Translations under genes and position numbers: made by a program | Notes under the pieces: generated by a model | What the model was told of the DNA's origin: nothing | Seen by the model: only the letters and a program-made list of their open reading frames with translations | The model's database searches: none | Assembly: GCF_001684975.1 (NCBI RefSeq) | Contig: NZ_MAYH01000012.1 | Location: forward strand, 186,001-250,000 | Direction: 5' to 3' | DNA from: Chryseobacterium artocarpi | GTDB lineage: Bacteria > Bacteroidota > Bacteroidia > Flavobacteriales > Weeksellaceae | DNA: 64,000 nt | In this document: one piece after another, positions 54,528 through 64,000 of the stretch | Layout of the letters: each line of letters begins with the position of its first letter | Numbering within the stretch: position 1 is the first letter of the stretch

Positions 54528-56924
54528 TTAAAATTCAAGGAACTTCAGCTTAAACTGAATGGCAAAATTCTCCTTGAAATGCGGCGTTGCATAATAACCC
54601 ACTCTGTAGAATAAGCCCAGATTGAAATAGCTGGAAAGAAAGTTATTCCATTCCAATCCAACTTCCTGATAAAGATGGTCAAGCTTTCTGAACTTAAACT
54701 GATGGTATTCCGGATGTTTCATATCTCCGATAGTTCCTCGCAATACAAAATCAAAGCTGGAAACATTGTGTCCGAAGCTTTTGAAATACCAGGGAAGTCT
54801 GTGAGTGAAATAATAGGCAACAAATTTATCGTTATAATACTTTCCTCCTTCCAAAGTAGCAAATCCAAGAAATGAAGTAAGGTTAAAATTAAAATCTTTC
54901 CCGGGAGATGCAAGTCCGTTCATTGTAAAGTTCTTCCAGATAGGGGCTGCTCCTAAAACCATTCCTCCATAAAGTCTGAATCCGGTAGTTCCGATTACGG
55001 TTTTGAAGTTGTGTACAAAAAGAGCATCAAAACGGGAATAATTAAAATCTCCACCTGCCATTTTGTAACTCTGCTCATAGTTGAAATACAATTCCGGATA
55101 TTTCTGATCGATCAGGGATTTTCCCTGTGGAGTCATAATATTGGTGGAATTCGGGGAATATTTTAAGGTAAATAATGTATTAAAGTTTTTAAATGAAGAT
55201 CCACTATCCTTAAACTGGTAATCAAATTGAGCTTCCTCAGTATTTCTCCTTACTGCAAGAGCAAGGGTAAGCCCGTTCGTTACATCATTCAAATAAGAAA
55301 GAGAGGCTCCTTTGAAATGAAAATACTTATCATTATTTAAGTTGTTCCCAAAGTTCATCATTCTCATTTTAAAATTCCAGAGTCTTCTGTAAAATTCTCC
55401 GGATGCGGTAACATCATCGTAAAAATCAAATCTGAAAAATGAGTTTTTCTCTAAAGTTGTTTTTACGTCAATTCCCATCCCATATTTCCATGTTCTATCT
55501 TTCACACCGTAAGCGAAATAATAATCAGGAGAAATATAAGGATTGAAGTTTTCATTCACTTTAGCTTTTAAACCAAGTCTGAAACCTTCGTATGAGTTAT
55601 AATTAACAACCTCATCCACTGCAAAATCTACAGATCCTACTCTTATTGCTCCATTGAGCAGACCGGAAATCATTTGAGCTTTACTGTCGATTTTATATCT
55701 TTTACCAAGACTGTCAATCGTTTTGTAGGTGTTTTGTTCTCTTTCCGTAAGCTGATCAGTTCTGTATTGATCCAGAGAATGTCCGTCAATATTTTTGACC
55801 GAAAAAGTATAGCCTTTAAAATCTTTGGCTTTTTCTTCAATAGGAGATTCAAAATCAAAATATTTTGACGTTAAGTAAGCATAAGTATTGAAATTCTTCT
55901 TGTCTTTTCTATCGATGTGGTCTTTATCACCCATCGCCATTTTACCCATTTTGAGCTTGGCTGTTTCATGAGCAAGGAACCATTTATTGCTATAAAATAT
56001 CCACGTACTTGTGATGATACCGTCATTTTTATTTTTACTGAAATTTTCAATCTTTTTAATCCCGTAAGTTTCAGTATCTACATAAATAGCACCATTGTAC
56101 TTTCTCTTTCTGTCTGGTTTTTTATAATTTACCTCACGGAATCGGATTACAAAGTTTTTTCTGCCGTCAAGCTCTATCGTATCCGAAAGAAAGAACCTGT
56201 AAAGACCTCTGTTTTCAGGTTTTAACTGTTCAGGAACAACATCTCTGTTACTCTGCTGGAGAGCAATCATTTCATATATCGGTTGCTTTAAACCGGAAAT
56301 TCTGTTATCAAGAATATTAATCTTCTCTCCATACTTTTTAGAATACAAAAATTCCTGCGCTCTTTCCCAAAGGAAGAGTTTACTTTTTGCAAATATTCTT
56401 CTTGCATTGATGTTACTCAATGAATCCTTTTCTCTCTTTTTCTTAAAAAGATTAAGCTCATTAAAATACTGATTGAACTGGGTAAGGCTGTCTTCATCAA
56501 TATCCAAAGATACTTTCTCGTAAGATTTAAAAGAATAGGATCCCAGACTTTTAGGAGAATTTTCGTTGAACAGCTTGTTTACTTTTTTTAGAATTTCCAA
56601 GGCACGCGGATCACTTTTATCCTCAATGACAATGGCATCAATGGCTGTCGTTTTTGATGAGTTTTTAAGAAGAGAAACTTCCATACTGCTTTCTACAGTG
56701 GTTATTTCCTTCTGATAAGAATTTGCTTCAATGTTGATGTTCTTACAACCTGTCTGAAACTCTAAGACTCCTAGTGTATTGGTGTAACCGAGAATTTTGT
56801 CATCACAGGAAATTTTTGCATTAGGGACAGGTTTTTGATTGGAATCATCCACAACTTTAATTTTCAATTGCGAATAACCCAAAAAGAATATCAAAAAAAA
56901 TAGTAATTGTAAACTCTTTTTCAT
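54528..56924 (-). CDS. DUF5686 protein with N-terminal carboxypeptidase regulatory-like domain
   Basis: A 798-aa outer-membrane-type protein. Signal peptide (LQLLFFLIFFLGYS), a CarboxypepD_reg-like beta sandwich (about 20-95), then DUF5686, whose C-terminal part is rich in alternating strands ending in AIQFKLKFLEF, a typical outer-membrane barrel end with terminal Phe. TonB-box not seen. Function unknown. Confidence 0.88.
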   Translation of the reverse strand: MKKSLQLLFFLIFFLGYSQLKIKVVDDSNQKPVPNAKISCDDKILGYTNTLGVLEFQTGCKNINIEANSYQKEITTVESSMEVSLLKNSSKTTAIDAIVIEDKSDPRALEILKKVNKLFNENSPKSLGSYSFKSYEKVSLDIDEDSLTQFNQYFNELNLFKKKREKDSLSNINARRIFAKSKLFLWERAQEFLYSKKYGEKINILDNRISGLKQPIYEMIALQQSNRDVVPEQLKPENRGLYRFFLSDTIELDGRKNFVIRFREVNYKKPDRKRKYNGAIYVDTETYGIKKIENFSKNKNDGIITSTWIFYSNKWFLAHETAKLKMGKMAMGDKDHIDRKDKKNFNTYAYLTSKYFDFESPIEEKAKDFKGYTFSVKNIDGHSLDQYRTDQLTEREQNTYKTIDSLGKRYKIDSKAQMISGLLNGAIRVGSVDFAVDEVVNYNSYEGFRLGLKAKVNENFNPYISPDYYFAYGVKDRTWKYGMGIDVKTTLEKNSFFRFDFYDDVTASGEFYRRLWNFKMRMMNFGNNLNNDKYFHFKGASLSYLNDVTNGLTLALAVRRNTEEAQFDYQFKDSGSSFKNFNTLFTLKYSPNSTNIMTPQGKSLIDQKYPELYFNYEQSYKMAGGDFNYSRFDALFVHNFKTVIGTTGFRLYGGMVLGAAPIWKNFTMNGLASPGKDFNFNLTSFLGFATLEGGKYYNDKFVAYYFTHRLPWYFKSFGHNVSSFDFVLRGTIGDMKHPEYHQFKFRKLDHLYQEVGLEWNNFLSSYFNLGLFYRVGYYATPHFKENFAIQFKLKFLEF

Positions 56925-57086
56925 CTAAAAAAACAATGTCAAAATTAATAATATTTATTGTTGTACAAAAGTTTTTAACAGAGTATAACATTGATTTAAT
57001 CTAATGTAGAGATGGCTTTTTCTGAAAAGATAAAGATTGAGTTTGGTTGAAGATAGTCTTTCCTGAATTCCTGAGATTTTCCAATA

Positions 57087-57121
57087 AAAAAACTCCTGAA
57101 TTAATCAATCCAGGAGTTTCT
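57087..57121 (-). terminator. Terminator after alaS
   Basis: AAACTCCTG-aattaatcaat-CCAGGAGTTT (end pairs tolerated) with A/T runs, 19 nt past the alaS stop. Confidence 0.75.
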
Positions 57122-57139
57122 ATATGTTTAAATAATGTA

Positions 57140-59743
57140 TTAAATATTTAAAGCCTTTTGATAAGCGTTTTCTAATCCATCAAGGTTTTTACCACCAGCA
57201 GTCGCAAAACCAGGATTTCCACCACCACCACCTTGAATTTCTTTAGCAAGATCTTTTACAATAGCTCCTGCCTGATAATCTGCAGCCAGATCATCAGAAA
57301 CTCCAACAGTGATCATTGGTTTACCGTCTGCATCAGAAAGAATAATCGTTACCGAAGTTGGGATCTCTCTCTTCAGCTGGAATACAATATCTTTAACAGA
57401 TCCAGCATCTAAAGAAGTCTTTTTTACTAATAACTGTTTGTTACCTTTCTGCTCGTAAGCATTCTTCCAGTCACCGATTTCTCCTTTTGCTTTTTCTTTT
57501 TTAAGAGCATCTACTTCAGACTTTAATGAAGCATTTTCCTCGATTAATTTTTCGATAGATCTTACAACATCTTTAGACTTTAATAGCTGTGAAAGCTCAA
57601 TAATCTGCTTTTCAAGATTCTTGAAGTATTCTTCAGATTTATCACCTGAAATTGCTTCAATTCTTCTTATTCCCGCTGCTGCAGAACCTTCAGAAGTAAT
57701 TTTGAAATGACCGATTTCACTAGTGTTTTTTACGTGAGTTCCTCCACAAAGTTCCTTAGAGCTTCCGAACTGGATCATTCTCACATTGTCACCATATTTT
57801 TCACCAAATAAAGCCATTGCTCCTTTCTCTAAAGCTTCAGCAATTGGAATGCTTCTGAATTCCTGTAATGCAATACTTTCTTTGATCTTGTGGTTTACTT
57901 TTTCTTCAATTAAAGCAATTTCTTCTTCCGTCATTTTATTAAAGTGAGAGAAGTCGAAACGTAAATAATCAGGACCTACGTAAGAACCTTTTTGCTCTAC
58001 GTGAGTGCCTAAAACATCTCTTAAAGCCTCATGTAAAAGGTGAGTCACAGAGTGGTTTGCCTGAGAGTTTTTTCTATCTGTAGCATTTACTTTAGCATAG
58101 AAAACAGCCCCTGCATCTTTTGGAAGACCGCTGATCAAAGAAATGATAAGACCATTTTCTTTTTTAGTTTCAAGTACTTCGAAGCTTTCAGTGGCATTTT
58201 CAAGAATACCTTTGTCTCCAACCTGTCCACCACCTTCAGGGTAGAATGGAGAGTTGCTCAGCACAACCTGATAAAATTCTCCGTCTTTATTTTCTACCTT
58301 TCTATATCTTGTAATATAAGTTTCAGATTCGATTTGGTCATATCCAACGAAAGCTTCCGGTTTTTCTTCTAAAACAACCCAGTCATAAACTTTTTGAGCA
58401 GAATCAGATTTGGAACGTTGCTTTTGTTTTTCCATTTCAGCTTTGAATCCTTCCTCATCAATCGTTAACCCTTTTTCCTCAGCAATAATTCTCGTCAAGT
58501 CATCAGGGAAACCATAAGTATCATATAATTCGAAAACTTCTTCGCTTGGTAATACTTTTAAATTATCAGCAATCGTCTGTTGAATCAATTTTTCAACTCT
58601 GATCAATCCGTTTTCAATGGTTTTTAAGAATGAATCTTCTTCACTTTTGATAACTTCTGTTACCAAAGTTCCTTGCTTTTCAAGCTCAGGGAAGAATGCT
58701 CCCATTTGTTCCTGAAGAACAGCAACCAATTTGTAAAGGAAAGGTTCTTTCATATCCAAGAATCGATAAGAATAAGAAATTCCTCTTCTCAAAATTCTTC
58801 TGATAACATAACCAGCTCCTCCGTTTGAAGGTAATTGTCCGTCTGCAATCGCAAAAGAAACCGCTCTGATATGATCCACTACCACACGGATAGCAATATC
58901 TTTTTCATCTTCTAAAATTCCGGTATATTTTTTCCCTGAAAGTTCTTCAACCTTCGCAATTAGCGGAGTGAAAACATCAGTGTCATAGTTGGAAGATTTC
59001 CCTTGAAGCGCCATACAAAGACGCTCAAAGCCCATTCCTGTATCTACATGCTGAGCAGGTAGTTTTTCCAAAGAACCATCAGCCTTTCTGTTAAATTCCA
59101 TGAAAACGAGATTCCAAACTTCCACCACTTGAGGGTGATCGTTGTTCACTAATTCCAAACCAGAAACTTTAGCTTTTTCTTCCGGAGTTCTTAAATCGAT
59201 ATGAATTTCCGAACAAGGTCCGCAAGGTCCGCTTGCACCCATTTCCCAGAAGTTATCCTTCTTATTTCCGTTGATGATTCTGTCTTCAGAAATGTGAGAC
59301 TTCCAGAAGTCAAAAGCATCCTGATCTCTGTTAAGGTTTTCAGATGCATCTCCTTCGAAAATAGTTACATATAAATTCTCCTTTGGAATTCCGTATACTT
59401 CAGTCAATAATTCCCAGGCAAAAGCAATAGCCTCCTTTTTGAAGTAATCCCCGAAAGACCAGTTCCCCAACATTTCAAACATGGTGTGGTGGTAAGTATC
59501 TCTACCTACATCATCCAAATCGTTGTGTTTTCCAGAAACCCTAAGACACTTCTGTGTATCGGCAATTCTTGGGGCGGTAGGTGTTTTGTAGCCAAGGAAG
59601 AAATCCTTGAACTGCGTCATTCCTGAGTTGGAAAACATAAGGGTAGGGTCGTCTTTCAGCACAATAGGAGCTGAAGGAACGATAAGGTGTTCCTTACTTT
59701 TAAAATAGTCTAAAAATTTTTGACGTATCTCTTGTGATGTCAT
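57140..59743 (-). CDS. alaS: Alanyl-tRNA synthetase
   Basis: Charges tRNA-Ala. The 867-aa protein has class II motifs: [31 protein letters not shown] and [19 protein letters not shown] motif 3 region. The editing domain has [11 protein letters not shown] (HxxxH) near residue 565 and [13 protein letters not shown] near residue 667. The C-Ala region with coiled coil and [16 protein letters not shown] follows. Complete. Confidence 0.97.
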   Translation of the reverse strand: MTSQEIRQKFLDYFKSKEHLIVPSAPIVLKDDPTLMFSNSGMTQFKDFFLGYKTPTAPRIADTQKCLRVSGKHNDLDDVGRDTYHHTMFEMLGNWSFGDYFKKEAIAFAWELLTEVYGIPKENLYVTIFEGDASENLNRDQDAFDFWKSHISEDRIINGNKKDNFWEMGASGPCGPCSEIHIDLRTPEEKAKVSGLELVNNDHPQVVEVWNLVFMEFNRKADGSLEKLPAQHVDTGMGFERLCMALQGKSSNYDTDVFTPLIAKVEELSGKKYTGILEDEKDIAIRVVVDHIRAVSFAIADGQLPSNGGAGYVIRRILRRGISYSYRFLDMKEPFLYKLVAVLQEQMGAFFPELEKQGTLVTEVIKSEEDSFLKTIENGLIRVEKLIQQTIADNLKVLPSEEVFELYDTYGFPDDLTRIIAEEKGLTIDEEGFKAEMEKQKQRSKSDSAQKVYDWVVLEEKPEAFVGYDQIESETYITRYRKVENKDGEFYQVVLSNSPFYPEGGGQVGDKGILENATESFEVLETKKENGLIISLISGLPKDAGAVFYAKVNATDRKNSQANHSVTHLLHEALRDVLGTHVEQKGSYVGPDYLRFDFSHFNKMTEEEIALIEEKVNHKIKESIALQEFRSIPIAEALEKGAMALFGEKYGDNVRMIQFGSSKELCGGTHVKNTSEIGHFKITSEGSAAAGIRRIEAISGDKSEEYFKNLEKQIIELSQLLKSKDVVRSIEKLIEENASLKSEVDALKKEKAKGEIGDWKNAYEQKGNKQLLVKKTSLDAGSVKDIVFQLKREIPTSVTIILSDADGKPMITVGVSDDLAADYQAGAIVKDLAKEIQGGGGGNPGFATAGGKNLDGLENAYQKALNI

Positions 59744-60194
59744 AGTATTGCTTTTGCTTTTTTTAGTATCAAATTTTGATAAGATGCAAATTTAATATTT
59801 TTAGGTGATTTAATATCTAATATTTGATATTTTCAAGGATGTTTTATCAAATGTCGGACATAATAATTATTTGCACAAAGGAATATATTGGTAATATCAT
59901 GCTGTAGAATCATTAATTTTTTTTAAATGCAAAGACGTAAAGTTTTTTGAATGATTCCCTATCTGTTTTTTGCCACGAATTCACTTTCTCATTCGTGCAT
60001 TCGTGGCTATATAAACAGTATACAATTTTATTGAAGATAAAATCCCTGCCCTTAAAAACATATATATTTATTTAAAATCCTCGCGTCTTTGCGATTCCCA
60101 ACAAAATCATCAGTTCAAAGAATATTTTTGCTCATTTCCATTTAACTTATTACCTTCGTTAAGATCAGAAATAAGACAAAACATACTTCCAATA
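59744..60194. other. Intergenic region between alaS and the ECF sigma gene
   Basis: No gene seen. Minus-strand TAAATTTG (59787-59794) is a likely alaS -7 element. The only other structured part is the GCCACGAAT...ATTCGTGGC palindrome at 59971-60012. Confidence 0.45.
59971..60012. repeat. Short CACGAAT palindrome
   Basis: GCCACGAAT at 59973 and CATTCGTGGC at 60000 form a terminal inverted repeat of the family seen at 52498-52735; the inner arms are absent. Confidence 0.5.
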
Positions 60195-60746
60195 ATGAAA
60201 AACGAGATTCTGAAAAGCTGGATAGATCAATATTCGGGACCGCTTCTGAAGAAAGCTCTTTATATGCTTTCCAATAAAGAAGATGCTCAGGACGTAGTTC
60301 AGGATGTTTTTATAGCTGCATTTTCAAATTATCATTCATTTGAAGGGAAAAGCCAGCCATTAACCTGGCTGATGTCTATTCTTCAGAGAAAAGTTGCAGA
60401 CTTTTACCGTAAAAAATACAAATCAGAACCTAATATAAGGCTGGATCATTTTTTTGATGAAACAGGTTCTTGGAAAAATAATGATGTTCTGCAAGACTGG
60501 AATGTATCAGGAGAAGAAAATGAGCTTTTGAATAATACTGATTTTAATAAAACACTAGAGGAATGTATTGAGGAATTACCTGCCAGATGGAAGATTTTGT
60601 TGAAAATGTATTACCTCGAAGAAAAAAAAGCTGCAGAAGTAAGTCAGGAATTAGATGTTTCCGCGACTAATCTTTGGAAGGTTCTTCAACGGAGCCGGAT
60701 GCAATTGAGAGAATGCCTGGAGTTTAATTGGTTTTCAAGAGTATAA
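60195..60746 (+). CDS. ECF sigma factor
   Basis: A 183-aa sigma-70 family protein with region 2 (LSNKEDAQDVVQDVFIAAF, then QPLTWLMSILQRKVADFYRK) and region 4 (LPARWKILLKMYYLEEKKAAEVSQELDVSATNLWKVLQRSRMQLRECL). The next gene encodes a short Cys-bearing protein that may be its antagonist. DUF417 and MsrAB genes follow and may be its targets. Confidence 0.88.
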   Translation: MKNEILKSWIDQYSGPLLKKALYMLSNKEDAQDVVQDVFIAAFSNYHSFEGKSQPLTWLMSILQRKVADFYRKKYKSEPNIRLDHFFDETGSWKNNDVLQDWNVSGEENELLNNTDFNKTLEECIEELPARWKILLKMYYLEEKKAAEVSQELDVSATNLWKVLQRSRMQLRECLEFNWFSRV

Positions 60747-60748
60747 AA

Positions 60749-61018
60749 ATGATAAGAAAAATTCTACATATGCTATTTTTACCTTGCAGTGAAGCCACTT
60801 TACTCATGGAAAAGCGTAATGCAAATTCCATTTCAGCTCAGGAAAACAGGAAGCTTAACAGGCATTTGATGATCTGCAAATGGTGTAAAATGTATAATGA
60901 GAAGCTTGCCGTTCTGGATAAAATTTTTGAAAAGGCCTTTTCAGAAAAAGAAGCAGAAATTAATGAGTCTGAAATTCAGGATTTTAAAAATAAAATGTTT
61001 GATAAATTAAATTTTTAA
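60749..61018 (+). CDS. Small Cys-rich protein, possible zinc-finger anti-sigma
   Basis: An 89-aa protein from the ATG at 60749; an earlier in-frame ATG at 60728 overlaps the sigma gene. The HLMICKWCKMY segment has the HxxxCxxC pattern of zf-HC2 anti-sigma domains (HLMICKWC), with an extra Cys in FLPCSEATLLMEK. This spacing suggests ZAS-type zinc binding. No membrane segment follows, so if it is an anti-sigma it is soluble. Confidence 0.65.
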   Translation: MIRKILHMLFLPCSEATLLMEKRNANSISAQENRKLNRHLMICKWCKMYNEKLAVLDKIFEKAFSEKEAEINESEIQDFKNKMFDKLNF

Positions 61019-61096
61019 TTAAATTTTTGTCAGGATTATAAAAAGACACCGACTATACTTGTGAAAACAACGAAGTATTAATTTAAAATTAAAAAA

Positions 61097-61549
61097 ATGG
61101 TCGGAACAGTACAGAAATCTAAACAGAATCTCTCAACCCAAACCGGGTATTGTATTTCACTTTTTGGAGCCGCTCTTATCCTATTGTGGATCGGTATCTT
61201 CAAATTTACCCCTACAGAAGCTGCTGCTATAAAACCATTGGTAGAAAACCATTTTCTTACCTTTTTCGTATATAAGATTATGAGCGTGCAGGCAGTGTCA
61301 AATCTTATCGGAGTGATAGAAATTATCATTGCTTTACTACTGATATTTAGTGCGAAATTTGCATTCTTAAAACAATATGCGGGAATAGGAATGATCGTTA
61401 CTTTTCTGGTAACGCTAAGCTATCTGTTTACAACACCGGGAATATGGAAAGTGGTAGATGGAGTGCCTGTAACAGACTTTTTTATCCTGAAAGATCTGAT
61501 GCTTTTAGGATTTGGATTGATGATAGTTCAAACAAGAAATAATGAATAA
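61097..61549 (+). CDS. DUF417 (YkgB/RclC-like) membrane protein
   Basis: A 150-aa protein with four membrane segments. It has [21 protein letters not shown] near residue 30, characteristic of DUF417. E. coli RclC of this family is part of the reactive-chlorine response. Here it precedes MsrAB by an 8-nt overlap, so a role in oxidative or chlorine stress is a reasonable inference. Confidence 0.82.
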   Translation: MVGTVQKSKQNLSTQTGYCISLFGAALILLWIGIFKFTPTEAAAIKPLVENHFLTFFVYKIMSVQAVSNLIGVIEIIIALLLIFSAKFAFLKQYAGIGMIVTFLVTLSYLFTTPGIWKVVDGVPVTDFFILKDLMLLGFGLMIVQTRNNE

Positions 61550-62660
61550 AAAGCTAAATATGAAAAATATATTAATTGTACTCGGTATTATTCTGGGTAT
61601 AGCAGTTTTCGCTGCTGGGACAGGGCTTTTTAAAAAAAATAAGCCTATTGATGTAGAAGTAAAAAAAGAAAAACAGGAAATTATGGATAACAAGAATCTT
61701 AGGGAAATTTATTTTGCAGGTGGATGTTTTTGGGGAACAGAACATTTTTTTCAGCAGATCCGCGGTGTTGTAGGTACGGAAGTGGGATATGCTAATGGTA
61801 ATACACAGAATCCTACGTATGAAGAAGTTGTAAGCCACACGACAGGATTTGCAGAAACAGTGAAAGTAAAATATGATCCTGAGCAGGTAGATTTAAAGTT
61901 GTTAATTGATCTGTATTTTAAAACAATTGATCCAACAAGTATTAATCAACAGGGCAATGACAGAGGAAACCAATACAGAACCGGAATTTATTTTACAGAT
62001 AAAAATGATGAAGCTGTAGTAAAAGGAGAAGTTCAGAAACTGGCAAAAAATTATAGTAAACCAATCGTTGTAGAAACCATTCCTTTGAAAAATTTCTATA
62101 AAGCAGAGGATTATCATCAGGATTATCTGGATAAAAATCTGGGCGGATATTGCCATATTGAGCCAGGACTTTTTGAAATGGCTAAAAAAGCAAACCCGCT
62201 ACCAAAGGCAACTTCTTATCAAAAACAGGATAAAAAGGTTTTAAAAGAGAAACTTACAGCAGAGCAATATAATGTTACTCAGGAAAACGGTACAGAAAGA
62301 CCTTTCCAGAATGAATACTGGGATGAAACCCGCGAAGGAATTTATGTAGATATTACAACAGGAGAACCTTTGTTTATCTCAACAGATAAATTTCAGTCAG
62401 GTTGTGGCTGGCCAAGCTTTTCAAAACCAATTACAAAAAGTTTAATTGATGAAAAAATGGATCGTACTCACGGAATGACAAGAGTAGAGGTAAGAAGTAA
62501 AACCGGAGATGCGCATTTAGGACACGTTTTCAACGATGGACCCGAGGATAAAGGAGGTCTTCGTTATTGCATCAACAGTGCTTCTCTGAAGTTTATCCCA
62601 AAAGCCGAAATGGAAAGTAAAGGATACGGAAAATATCTTCCGTTGTTAGATAAAAAGTAA
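61542..62660 (+). CDS. msrAB: Bifunctional methionine sulfoxide reductase MsrA-MsrB, membrane-anchored
   Basis: Repairs both stereoisomers of methionine sulfoxide. The 372-aa product has an N-terminal membrane segment ([17 protein letters not shown]), the MsrA domain with catalytic Cys in [12 protein letters not shown] (about residue 62), and the MsrB domain from about residue 235 with [11 protein letters not shown] and catalytic Cys in [12 protein letters not shown]. The MsrB zinc CxxC pairs are not seen. The anchor suggests action in the periplasm. The gene overlaps DUF417. Confidence 0.93.
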   Translation: MNKKLNMKNILIVLGIILGIAVFAAGTGLFKKNKPIDVEVKKEKQEIMDNKNLREIYFAGGCFWGTEHFFQQIRGVVGTEVGYANGNTQNPTYEEVVSHTTGFAETVKVKYDPEQVDLKLLIDLYFKTIDPTSINQQGNDRGNQYRTGIYFTDKNDEAVVKGEVQKLAKNYSKPIVVETIPLKNFYKAEDYHQDYLDKNLGGYCHIEPGLFEMAKKANPLPKATSYQKQDKKVLKEKLTAEQYNVTQENGTERPFQNEYWDETREGIYVDITTGEPLFISTDKFQSGCGWPSFSKPITKSLIDEKMDRTHGMTRVEVRSKTGDAHLGHVFNDGPEDKGGLRYCINSASLKFIPKAEMESKGYGKYLPLLDKK

Positions 62661-62667
62661 TATGAAA

Positions 62668-62697
62668 GAATGGCTGCCGATTGGCAGCCATTTATTT
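62668..62697. terminator. Terminator between msrAB and the paralogous pair
   Basis: ATGGCTGCC-gatt-GGCAGCCAT between convergent genes, T run on the plus side. Confidence 0.8.
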
Positions 62698-63351
62698 TTA
62701 GTTGAATATAGATTTTGAAAATCTTTCTCTAAAGCTTATCAACGAAAAATAGGATAGGATAAGAAATCCTAAGAATAGAAAATAAGCCTCTTTGGTCAGT
62801 TGGGACAGAAAGTCTTGAATGTTATCAAAACTACTGGATTCATATGACGAAACTGAATGCAATGGACCATCGTCTATTACTTCTATAACATCACCACAAA
62901 GCCCGCAAGATTCTACCAAAGGATTCAGGTAAGTAACAGGAACATTTAAATTTCCGGTTTTTTCCAGATCCAAGCCATATTCGTCATGTCTTGAAATATG
63001 CATGTCATTGAGAATAGAAACAAAATCTCCATAGGTATTTTCTTCTCCTAAAATAAATTCAAGACCTGTATGTTTCTCATTTCTTTGTTGTAAAGCTTTC
63101 ACTTCCGAAACATATGCATCTGAATTTTCTTTTGCTTTACCTGCCGGAACCTCTATTTTTTTGAAATTCCAGCTTCTTAATGGCTCAAGAGTATCATTAT
63201 AATTGCTATTGTCTTTTTTTAATTGGGCAGGAAGTCTAAAATCTATTACTGAAGTGGTTATTTCTTCAATTTTTCTGTTACCAAAATGCCAAAGCAGAAC
63301 AGGAACCACTAAAGCACTGATCAAGCCTGGAAAATAATACACTCTTTTCAT
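62698..63351 (-). CDS. Bitopic membrane protein of unknown function (copy 2)
   Basis: A 217-aa protein with an N-terminal membrane segment (YYFPGLISALVVPVLLWHF), a periplasmic-side domain and a second membrane segment near the C terminus (AYFLFLGFLILSYFSL). It is clearly paralogous to the upstream gene: both open MK..YY.PGLISA...P.L.W..GN and share a LQ.RNEK.TG.EFI...N.Y.DF....N.M..S pattern. The middle part is reminiscent of ExbD-type periplasmic domains; not proven. Overlaps the previous gene's stop by 4 nt. Confidence 0.65.
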   Translation of the reverse strand: MKRVYYFPGLISALVVPVLLWHFGNRKIEEITTSVIDFRLPAQLKKDNSNYNDTLEPLRSWNFKKIEVPAGKAKENSDAYVSEVKALQQRNEKHTGLEFILGEENTYGDFVSILNDMHISRHDEYGLDLEKTGNLNVPVTYLNPLVESCGLCGDVIEVIDDGPLHSVSSYESSSFDNIQDFLSQLTKEAYFLFLGFLILSYFSLISFRERFSKSIFN

Positions 63352-63986
63352 ACCAGTTTTTTTCTATGAAATTGAAAATTTTCTTTTATACTCAACATTG
63401 AAATATTTAAAAATAATAAAAAACCAAAGATCATATAAAACGATTGTTTTGGAAGTTCTGCAAAAGATTTTAATCTGTCAAAACCTCTGTATTGATTTTC
63501 TTCTTTATAATTATCAATGTAGGGTCCAACTACACAGGTATATGCACGAATATATTTATCAGGGTCAACATATTCATGAACCGCAAAAAGATGACCTGTT
63601 TTTCCTATATCAACACAAAATGTTTCCTGTTTAGAAAGATACATTACATTTATAATAACCATAAAGTCTTCATAACTATTTTTGTCATTAATTATAAATT
63701 CAATTCCTGTTTCTTTCTCATTTCTTGCCTGTAATTTTTTTAATTCAGAAATATAATATTGTTGATTCTCTGAAGCTGTATTGGGAGATAGAAAAATCTT
63801 TTTATAATTCCAGTTTCTGTAAGCCTCAAAAGTATATTCTAAAGGAGTTTTAGGCGTAATTTTGGGAGGTATTCCCAGATCCATCACTGTATATTGAGGA
63901 TGAACCCTTTGATTGCCATAATACCAGAATAGTATCGGAAGTAATATAGCACTGATGAGCCCCGGAACATAATATATTTTTTTCAT
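63348..63986 (-). CDS. Bitopic membrane protein of unknown function (copy 1)
   Basis: A 212-aa protein with the same architecture as the next gene: N-terminal membrane segment (YYVPGLISAILLPILFWYY), extracytoplasmic domain with a small number of Cys, and a C-terminal membrane segment (FYMIFGFLLFLNISML). The genes overlap by 4 nt (ATGA), so they are translationally coupled and the products may form a heteromer. No family assigned. Confidence 0.65.
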   Translation of the reverse strand: MKKIYYVPGLISAILLPILFWYYGNQRVHPQYTVMDLGIPPKITPKTPLEYTFEAYRNWNYKKIFLSPNTASENQQYYISELKKLQARNEKETGIEFIINDKNSYEDFMVIINVMYLSKQETFCVDIGKTGHLFAVHEYVDPDKYIRAYTCVVGPYIDNYKEENQYRGFDRLKSFAELPKQSFYMIFGFLLFLNISMLSIKENFQFHRKKLV

Positions 63987-64000
63987 CCTATTCGTTTTTG

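Overview
The window looks like a chromosomal segment of a Chryseobacterium-type flavobacterium (Bacteroidota, Weeksellaceae). The evidence is the AT-rich sequence, repeated promoter elements of the Bacteroidota form TAnnTTTG (some with TTG 19 nt upstream), a type IX secretion C-terminal domain, DUF1501/DUF1800, DUF5686 and DUF1599 proteins, and the dispersed palindromic repeats seen in these genomes. Apart from the start of one gene cut by the left edge, the genes look intact and no prophage, IS element or CRISPR array was seen.

Layout. 1-143: start of a nucleotidyltransferase gene (-). 422-2748: late cobalamin genes cobT-cobS-cobC (+). 2998-8165: an RNA-repair locus with rtcB (-), a tRNA-like RNA carrying an insertion, an array of covarying hairpins, a large protein of unknown family, and divergently a HopJ-family gene and a WYL regulator. 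8290-13646: a 45-aa protein, DUF1501/DUF1800 secretion-associated pair, an outer-membrane barrel with a sigma-54-like promoter, glucokinase. 13787-17540: two tandem YceI proteins, an alpha/beta hydrolase, L-serine dehydratase. 17725-22151: a DUF2089/Yip1-like/serine hydrolase operon, a secreted protein, and tyrA behind a Tyr leader-peptide attenuator. 22307-34846: lipoproteins and orphans, a CPA2 antiporter, a LytS/LytTR pair, alanine dehydrogenase, tsaE, dnaG, clpP. 35041-36410: a type IX-secreted protein under a cobalamin riboswitch. 36670-44947: phytase-like lipoprotein, tpiA, oligopeptidase, TerB, DUF6058-like, DoxX-like, DUF1599, folP. 44986-52470: ilvE-ilvD-ilvB-ilvN-ilvC-ilvA behind two tandem leader-peptide attenuators. 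52779-59743: M28 peptidase, DUF5686 protein, alaS. 60195-63986: ECF sigma factor, small Cys protein, DUF417, MsrAB, and a pair of paralogous membrane proteins.

The most unusual region is 4771-5170. Between rtcB and the unknown gene, on their common strand, lies a tRNA-like RNA whose anticodon arm is replaced by about 35 extra nt. That insert contains a motif (AGGYAAANNNAGTTCCTAT) that recurs three more times downstream at 56-74 nt spacing. The three downstream copies each start a hairpin whose two stems are kept by compensatory changes. RtcB rejoins cleaved RNA (tRNA exons in archaea and animals), so a tRNA-like RNA with an insert beside it is a candidate RtcB substrate or guide RNA. The rtcB promoter region is nearly the same as that of the nucleotidyltransferase at the left edge, which suggests a shared regulon, perhaps under the WYL protein.

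The second theme is ribosome-mediated attenuation. tyrA has an 18-aa leader with three consecutive Tyr codons. The ilv operon has two leaders rich in Ile/Val, each followed by a terminator and, for both, a competing antiterminator segment. In the tyrA leader and the first ilv leader the TAnnTTTG element lies only 4 nt before the start codon, so these leaders are probably leaderless mRNAs.
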